Positions 42,601 through 51,600 of a stretch of DNA of 53,849 bases are shown here, one piece after another. The position numbers were made by a program, and so were the translations under genes. This DNA is from Corallococcus praedator. Lineage in GTDB: Bacteria > Myxococcota > Myxococcia > Myxococcales > Myxococcaceae. The notes under the pieces were generated by a model. It worked only from the letters and a program-made list of their open reading frames with translations. It was not told the DNA's origin and did not search any database. Where the stretch lies: assembly GCF_003612125.1 (NCBI RefSeq), contig NZ_RAWI01000018.1, positions 1 through 53,849 on the forward strand. The letters run 5' to 3'. The stretch's first letter is position 1, and the number at the start of each line of letters is the position of its first letter.

Positions 42601-45600
42601 GCGTCAACTGGCGGTCCTCTGGGCCGACGTGCTGAAGCTCGACACGGTGGGCGCCGGGGATGACTTCTTCGCCCTGGGCGGCCACTCGCTGTTGGCCACG
42701 CAGCTCGTCTCCCGCCTCCGCGCCGCGTTCGGGGTAGAGCTGCCCCTGCGCACGCTCTTCGAGGCCCCCACGCTCGAAGCGCTCGCGGCACGCATTGATG
42801 CCATGCGCACCCGGGCGCTCGCGCCCACGGCTCCGCCGCTGGTGCCGGTGTCGCGCGAGGGCGCCCTGCCGCTCTCCTTCGCGCAGCAGCGGCTGTGGTT
42901 CCTGGATCAGCTCGAACCCGGCAGCACCGTCTACAACGTCCCGGGCGTCCTCCGGCTGGAAGGAGAACTCGATACCGCCGCGCTCCAGCAGGCCCTGGAT
43001 GCGCTGGTGCGGCGACACGAAGTGCTGCGCACCACCTTCGCCCCGGGCCCGTCCGGCCCCGTGCAGCGCATCGCGCCGCCCGCCCCGTGCGTCTTCGAGC
43101 GCATCGACCTGGAGTCCCTGTCGCCGTCGGCGCGCGAGCTCCGGCTGCGAAGCCTCATCGCCGACCACGCCTCGCGTCCGTTCGACCTCGCGCGAGGCCC
43201 GCTCTTCCGCGCGGTGCTGGTGCGCCTGACGGCGAAGCAGCACGCGCTGCTGGTGCTCACGCACCACATCGCTTCGGACGGCTGGTCCGTGGGCGTGATG
43301 GTGCGCGAGTTCGCCGCCCTCTACCGCGCCATCTCCACCGGAGAGGCCTCGAACCTGCCCGCGCTGCCGGTGCAGTACGCCGACTTCGCCGTCTGGCAGC
43401 GGCAGTGGCTCCAGGGCGACGTCCTGGACGCGCAGCTGGACTTCTGGCGCCAGCAGCTCGCGGATGCACCCGCGGCGCTGGAGCTGCCCACCGACCGGCC
43501 CCGGCCCGCGATCCAGTCCTTCCGGGGCGCATCCCTTCCGGTCTCCCTGTCCGCCCCGGTCTCCCGCGCCCTCAAGGCCCTGGCGCAGCAGGAAGGCGCT
43601 ACGCCCTTCATGGTGCTGCTGGCCTCCTTCCAGCTCCTGCTCTCGCGCTACTCCGGCCAACAGGACATCAGCGTCGGCTCGCCCATCGCGAACCGCAACC
43701 GCGCGGAGACCGAAGGCCTCATCGGCTTCTTCGTCAACACGCTCGTCCTGCGTGCACGCATCGACGCGCGCGCTTCCTTCCGCGCCTTGCTGCGCCAGGT
43801 GAAGCGCTCCACGCTCGCGGCCTACGAGCACCAGGACGTGCCCTTCGAGAAGCTCGTCGAAGCGCTCCAGCCCCAGCGTGACGCCAGCCGTTCGCCCTTC
43901 TTCCAGGTGTCCTTCGCGCTGCAGAACGCACACGTGGGCGCGCTGGAGCTGCCAGGGCTGAGCCTGAAGCTTCACGAAGCGGAGGCCACCACCGCGAAGT
44001 TCGACCTGGACCTCAACTTCCAGGAGACCGCGGACGGCTTCACCGGTTCCATCGGCTACGGCACGGACCTGTTCGACGCCTCCACCGTCACCCGGATGAT
44101 GGAGCACTTCGGCGTGCTGCTCGACGCGCTGTGCGCCCGGCCGGACGCGCCGCTGTCCACGCTGTCGCTCCTCGCGGGCCCCGAGCGACAGCGGGTGCTG
44201 GTGGACTGGAACAAGACGCGCGCCACCGCTCCGGTGGACGACACGCTCCCGAGCCTCTTTGAATCCCACGTCCAGCGGGCCCCATCGGCCGTGGCCGTCG
44301 AACACGAAGGCCAGCGCCTCACGTACGCGGAGCTGGACTCGCGCGCGAACCAGCTCGCCCACCACCTGAAGTCGCTCGGCCTCCCGCCGGAGGCGCGCGT
44401 CGGCCTGTGCGTGGAGCGCGGGTTGGATCTGATGGTCGGCCTGCTGGGCATCCTCAAGGCCGGTGGCTGCTACGTGCCGCTGGAGCCGGCCTACCCCCGA
44501 CAGCGCCTGGCCTACATGTTCCAGGACTCGGGTGTGGCGGCGGTGGTGACGCAGCAGGCGCTGCGAGACTCGCTGCCCGAACATTCGCTCCCCACGGTGT
44601 GCCTGGACTCGGACGCGCCGGTGCTCGCGCGTCAGTCCACGCAGGCCACCCAGGGGCCTCGCGTCGCGGCGGATCAGCTCGCGTACGTCCTCTACACCTC
44701 CGGCTCCACGGGCCTGCCGAAGGGCGTGGGCATCACCCACCGCTCCATCGTCCACCTCGTGCGCGACACGGACTACGTGGACCTGGGCCCGGCGGACTGC
44801 ATGGCCCAGGTGGGCACGCCGTCGTTCGACGCGGCCACCTTCGAAATCTGGGGCGCGCTGCTCAACGGCGCGCGGCTGGCCGTCATCCCGCGCGACGTGA
44901 CGCTGTCGCCGCGAGCGCTGGCGAAGCGGCTGAAGGAGGTGGGTGCCACCACCGCCCTGCTCACCACCGCCCTCTTCCATCAGGTGGCGCGCGAGGTGCC
45001 GTCGGCCTTCGAGGGCATGCGCTACCTCTTCTTCGGCGGAGAGAAGGCGGACGCGCGAGCAGCGCTCCAGGTGCTCGGCGCGCATGGCCCCCGGCATCTG
45101 GTGAACCTCTACGGCCCCACCGAGGCCACCGTCTGCTCCACCTCGCAGGAGGTCGCGGGCCTGCCGCCCGACGCCACCGCCATCCCCATTGGCGGACCGC
45201 TGACGCGGATGCGCGCCTACGTGCTGGATGCGCACGGACAGCCCGTGCCCACCGGCGTGCCCGGTGAGCTGTACCTGGGCGGCGTCGGACTGGCGCGGGG
45301 CTACCTGGGCCAGCCCGCGCTGACGGCCGAGCGCTTCGTGCCGGACGCATTCAGTGACCTCCCCGGAGCGCGGCTGTACCGCACGGGCGACCGGGCGCGC
45401 TGGAACGCGCACGGCACGCTCGACTTCGTGGGCCGCGTGGACGCACAGGTGAAGCTGCGCGGCTTCCGCATCGAACCCGCGGAGGTGGAGGCCTTCCTCC
45501 TCCAGCACCCCCAGGTGCGCGAAGCCGTGGTGCTGGTGCGCGAGCAGGCGCCGGGCGATCACCGCCTCGTGGCCTACGTGGTGGCCACTGTCCCCGAACC

Positions 45601-48600
45601 GGACACCGCGGCCCTGCGCGCCTTCCTCACCGAACGGCTGCCGGCCCACATGGTGCCGTCCGCCTTCGTGTCGCTGCCCGCACTCCCGCTGACGCCCAAC
45701 GGGAAGCTAGACCGCCACGCGCTGCCGGCCCCGGATGCCCGGTCCGTCGCCACCGCGTCCACGCCCGCCGTGCCTGAGAGCCTGACGCTCTTCCAGCAGC
45801 GCATCGCCGCGCTCTTCGGCGAGCTGCTGAACCTGGAGCGCGTGGGCCTGCACGATGACTTCTTCGCGCTGGGCGGCCACTCGCTGCTGGCGACCCAGCT
45901 CGTCTCGCGCGTGCGCTCCACCTTCGGCGTGGAGCTGCCGCTGCGCACGCTCTTCGACGCGTCCACCGTCGCCCGGCTCACCGGACACGTGGAGGCACTG
46001 CTCCTCTCGCGCGCCACGACGCCCCAGCTTCCGCCGCTGCGCCCCGTGCGCCGCGACGCGGACCTGCCGCTGTCCTTCTCCCAGCAGCGGCTGTGGGTGG
46101 TGGATCAGCTCCAGCCCGGCGGCAGCCAGTACAACATCCCCGTGGCGATCCGGCTGGAGGGCACGCTGGACGTCGAGTCCCTGCGCCTGGCCCTGGAGCA
46201 CCTGGTCGCCCGCCACGAGTCCCTGCGCACCACCTTCGCGCTGAAGGACGGACAGCCCGTCCAGCAGGTCCATCCCGCCTCCACGTGGACGCTGCCACTC
46301 ACCGACCTGGGCACCGTGCCGCCCGAAGCCCGCGAGGCCGAAGCGCACCGCGTGACCGCGGAGGAAGCCAGCGCGTCGTTCGACCTGGGCACCGGCCCGC
46401 TCCTGCGCACGCGCCTGTTGCGGCTGGACGCGGAGCATCATGTCCTCTTGCTCAACATGCACCACGTCGTCTCCGACGGCTGGTCCATGGGCGTGCTCGT
46501 GCGCGAGGTGGCCGCCGGCTACGCGGCCTTCTCCACCGGGAAGACGCCGTCGCTGCCGCCGCTGCCGGTGCAGTACGCCGACTTCGCCGCGTGGCAGCGC
46601 CAGTGGCTCCAGGGCGACGTGCTCTCGCAGGAAGTGACGTGGTGGAAGGAACAGCTCGCCGGGGCGCCGCGCGTCCTGGAGCTGCTCACCGACAAGCCCC
46701 GTCCGGCCATGCGCTCCTCGCGCGGCGGCCTGCTGCCCGTGCACCTGCCCCTGGAGCTGACCCAGGGCCTGCTCAAGCTCGCGCGGCAGGAGAACGCCAC
46801 GCCGTTCATGGCGCTGCTGGCCCTGTGGCAGGTGCTCCTGTCCCGCTACACGCGGCAGGAGGAGCTGCTAGTCGGCTCGCCCGTCGCGGGTCGCCGCCAC
46901 GGCGAGCTGGAGGGGCTGGTCGGCTTCTTCGTCAACACGCTGGTGCTGCGCGGTCGCGTGCGCGGCAGGGATTCGTTCCGCGCGCTGCTCGCCCAGGTGC
47001 GTGACACCACCCTGGCCGCATACGAGCACCAGGACCTGCCCTTCGAGAAGCTCGTCGAGGAACTCCAGCCCCAGCGCGACCTGAGCCGCAACCCGCTGGT
47101 GCAGGTCATCCTCGCGCTACAGAACGCGCCCCAGGGTGAGCTGAAGGCCCCGGGCCTCACGCTGCGCCCGGTGGAGGTGGAGAACGCCACGGCCCGGTTC
47201 GACCTGGGCCTGCTGCTCTCCGAGTCCCCGGACGGCCTGCGCGGCGTGCTCGAATACAGCACCGACCTGTTCGAGCCCGCCACTGCGGTCCGCATGGCCG
47301 GACACCTGCGCACGTTGCTGGAGTCCGTGGTCTCCACGCCGGAAGCGCCGCTGTCCACGCTGGAGTGGCTGACCCCACCCGAGCGCCAGCAGCTCCTGGT
47401 GGACTGGAACGCCACCGACGCCGCCTACCCGCGCGATGCGTCCATGCCGGAGCTGTTCGAGCAGCAGGTCGCCCTGCGCCCGGATGCGATGGCGTTGGAG
47501 TTCGAGGACGAGCGCCTCACCTACGCCCAGCTCGATGCCCGCGCGAACCAGATGGCGCACCTGCTGCGGGAGCACGGCATCGGGTTGGACTCGCTGGTGG
47601 CCGTGTGCCTGGAGCGCTCCACGCAGATGGTTGTGTCGCTGCTGGCCATCCTCAAGGCCGGTGGTGCGTACGTGCCGCTGGACGCCGCGTACCCGACCCA
47701 GCGCCTGACGTACATGCTGGAGGACGCGCCGCCGCGACTGCTGATCACCACGCGCGCGCTGCGCCCGAGCCTGCCGGTGTCCGACGCGCTGCCCTGCCTG
47801 TTCGTGGAGGAGCTGCGCCTGGACGCGCAGCCCACGTCCCCGACGGGCGTCCGTCCGCTGGCGCGCAACTTGGCCTACGTGGACTTCACGTCGGGCAGCA
47901 CCGGCCGGCCCAAGGGCGTGGCGGTGGAGCACCGGGGCGTGCTGCGCTTGATGTACGGCGCGAAGTACGTGGACATGGGGCCCGAGGAGACGCTCATCCT
48001 CATGGCGCCCATCTCCTTCGACATCTCCACCATGGAGGTCTGGGCCGCGCTGCTCACGGGCAGCAAGCTCGCCATCTTCCCGCCGGTGCCTCCCACCGAC
48101 CTGGAGCTGCTGGGCACCGTGCTGCGGCGCCATGCCGTCACGACGCTCTACCTGTCCACGGGCCTGTTCTCCCAGATTGTGGACGTGGGGCTGGAGATGC
48201 TGCGCGGCGTGCGCCAGGTCATCGCGGCCGGCGACATCCTGTCCCCCACGCACACGCGCAAGGTGCTGGACACGCTGGGCATCCCCGTCGTCAACGGTTA
48301 CGGGCCCACGGAAGGCACCGTCTTCGCCAACTGCCTGCGGGTGACGCGCGCGGAGGACGTGGGCACGAGCGTGCCCATTGGCCCGCCCATCTCCAACACG
48401 CAGGTGTACATCCTGGACGCGCACCTGCGCCCGGTGCCGGTGGGCGTGCCCGGTGAGCTGTGCATCGGCGGCGACGGACTCGCGCGGGGCTACTTGTCCC
48501 GCCCGGACCTGACGGCCGAGCGCTTCGTGCCGGATGCCTTCGGCGGCAGGCCCGGAGAGCGGCTCTACCGCACGGGCGACCTGGCGCGCTGGCGTCCCGA

Positions 48601-51600
48601 TGGCGCGGTGGACTTCCTGGGCCGCATCGACACGCAGGTGAAGGTGCGGGGCTTCCGCATCGAGCTGTCGGAAGTCGAAGCCGCCGTGATGTCCACGCCC
48701 GGCGTGCGCGAGGCCATCGTGCTGGTGCGCGAGGACGTGCCCGGCGACAAGCGGCTCGTCGCCTACGCCGTGCCCGCGCTCCCCGCCACTTCGGGAGAGG
48801 TGGCCACGGCCCTGTCCGCCACGGACCTGCGTGAACACCTGCGCCAGCGGCTGCCCGAGTTCATGGTGCCGTCGGCCTTCGTCGTCCTGCCCGCGCTGCC
48901 GCTGAACCCCAACGGCAAGGTGGACCGCAAGGCGCTGCCCGCCCCCACGTCCACCGGGAGCGCGGGCCGCTTCGTGGAGCCCGGCAACCCGCTGGAGGAG
49001 AAGATCGCGGCCATCTGGGCGCGCGAGCTGGGACTCGAGCGCGTGGGTGTGCACGACCACTTCTTCGAGGACCTGGCCGGCACGTCGCTGTCCGTGGTGC
49101 GCGTCTCCACGCGTCTGCGCGAGGAGCTGAAGCACGAGCTGCCCGTCGTGTGGCTCTTCGAGCACCCCACCGTCCACGGCCTCGCCCTGCGCCTGGAGCG
49201 CGAATCGGGTGGAGCCCTGGGCCGCACCGAAGCGACCGTCGCGCAGCCCAGCGCGCCCGTGGCTCCGCCGCGCGCGAAGGCCCCGCAGGCGTCGGGGTCC
49301 GCCGACATCGCCATCATCGGCATGGCGGGCCGCTTCCCTGGCGCGGGGTCCGTGGAGGACTTCTGGAAGAACCTGCGCGAGGGCGTGGAGTCCATCTCCC
49401 GCTTCACGCCGGAGGAGCTGGAGCACCTGCCCGGCCTGCCCGAGGGCATGGAGCTGTGGCAGCACCCGGGCTTCGTCCCCGCCGGTGGCGTGCTGGACGA
49501 CATCGACCAGTTCGACCACGCGTTCTTCGACATGTCGCTGCGCGAGGCGCAGTGGACGGATCCGCAGCAGCGGCTGTTCCTGCAGTGCACCTGGGCGGCG
49601 CTGGAGGACGCGGGCATCGAACCGGAGCAGTTCCCTGGAGACATCTCGCTGTACGCGGGCGCGAACGACTCCGGCTACGCGCAGGCGGTGCAGCAGAACA
49701 TGCCGCTGGACGGCGCCGCCTTCTTCGAGCTGTACGGCACCGCCACGCACCAGAGCCTCGCGCAGAAGACGTCCTGGAAGCTGGGCCTGCGCGGAGAGAG
49801 CACGCTCGTCTACACCGCGTGCTCCACGGGGCTCGTGGCGGTCCACCTCGCGTGCCAGAACCTGCTGGCCGGGCTGTCCGACGTGGCCCTCGCGGGCGCG
49901 ACGCGTCTGAGCGCGGCCCAGCGCACGGGCTACGTGTACCAGGAGGGACTCATCTTCTCTCCGGATGGCCACTGCCGCGCGTTCGACGCGAAGGCGAAGG
50001 GCACCATCTCCGGCAATGGCGTGGCCGCGGTGGTGCTCAAGCGGCTGGACGACGCGGTGCGGGACGGCGACTCCATCTACGCCGTCATCCGCGCCACGGC
50101 GACGAACAACGACGGGCGGGACAAGTCCGGCTTCACCGCGCCCAGCGTGCAGGGCCAGTCCTCCGTCATCACGCAGGCGCTGTCGCGCGCGGGGGTGCAG
50201 CCGAAGGACATCGGCTACGTGGAGGCGCATGGCACGGCCACACCGCTGGGCGACCCGATTGAAGTGGCTGCGCTCCAGCGGGCCTACGGGCTGGGGCCCG
50301 AGCACCGGGGCACCATCGCGCTCGCGTCGCTGAAGACGAACATGGGCCACCTGGACACGGTGGCCGGGCTCGCGGGCCTGATGAAGGCCGCGCTCGCGCT
50401 GCACCACGGGGAGATTCCCCCCAGCCTGCACTTCGAGAAGGCCAACCCGCAGATCGACTTCGACGCCGGACCCTTCTTCGTCAACACCACTTTGCGGCCC
50501 TGGCCCGCCGGCGAGACGCCGCGTCGCGCCGCCGTCAGCTCCTTCGGCGTCGGCGGCACCAACGCCCACGCCGTGCTCGAGGAAGCACCCATGTCGCACA
50601 GCGGTTCCACCACGCGTTCCCACCAGGTCGTCCTGCTCTCCGCTCGCACCCCCGAGGCGTTGGAAGCGGCGTCCCAGCGGCTCGCGACGCACGCGGAAGC
50701 CCGGGCGGACCTGTCCATGGCGGACGTGGGCTTCACCCACGCGGTGGGCCGCAAGGGCTTCGACCACCGGCGCACGGTGGTGGCCCGCGACGCGGCGGAC
50801 CTGGCGAAGCAGCTTCGCAAGCCGTACACGCCGGTGACGGTGAAGGACGCGGAGTCCGCGCGCCGTCGCCGCGTGGCCTTCGTGTTCCCCGGTCAGGGCG
50901 CCCAGCAGGTGGGCATGGGCCGCGATCTGTATGAGGCGGAGCCCGCCTTCCGCGCGCACCTGGATGCGTGCCTCGTGCTGCTGGAGGTGCCGCTGCGCGA
51001 GCGCGTCACCACGTTGCTCCAGGCCGTACCCGGTCCGCAGGCTCCGGAGTCCGCGCTGCTGGCCGACACGCGCGTCGCGCTGCCCGCGCTGTTCGCCGTG
51101 GAGGTGTCGCTGGCGCGCATGTGGATGGACTGGGGCGTCAGGCCCCACGCCGTCCTGGGCCACAGCTTCGGCGAGTACGCGGCCGCATGCGTGGCGGGCG
51201 TGCTGTCGCTGGAGGACGCCCTGAAGCTGGCGGTGGCGCGTGGAGAGCTGATGCACCGCATGCCGCCCGGCGCGATGCTCGCGGTGGCGCTGTCCGAGGC
51301 GCAGGTGGTGCCGCTCCTCAAGGGCCGCCTGACGCTGGCCGCCCACAACTCGCCGGACCGGTGCGTCGTCTCCGGTCCGGTGGAGGAAATCGAGCGGTTG
51401 CAGGAGGAGCTGAAGCGGCGCAACGCAGGGGCGGTGCGCATGCCCGCGCCGCACGCGTTCCACTCGGCGGACGTGGAACCGCTGATGCCCGAGCTGGCGA
51501 AGGTGGTGGGCTCGCTGGGCCGCGCCGAGCCGACGGTGCGCTACGTCTCCGGACTTACCGGCACCTGGGCCCGTCCGGGGGAGCTGGGGACACCGCGCTA

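Noticed and set aside
38280-48000. Recurring 70-100 base similarities between modules taken as a CRISPR or mobile-element repeat
   Set aside because: They correspond to conserved A- and C-domain core motifs in frame with the modules.
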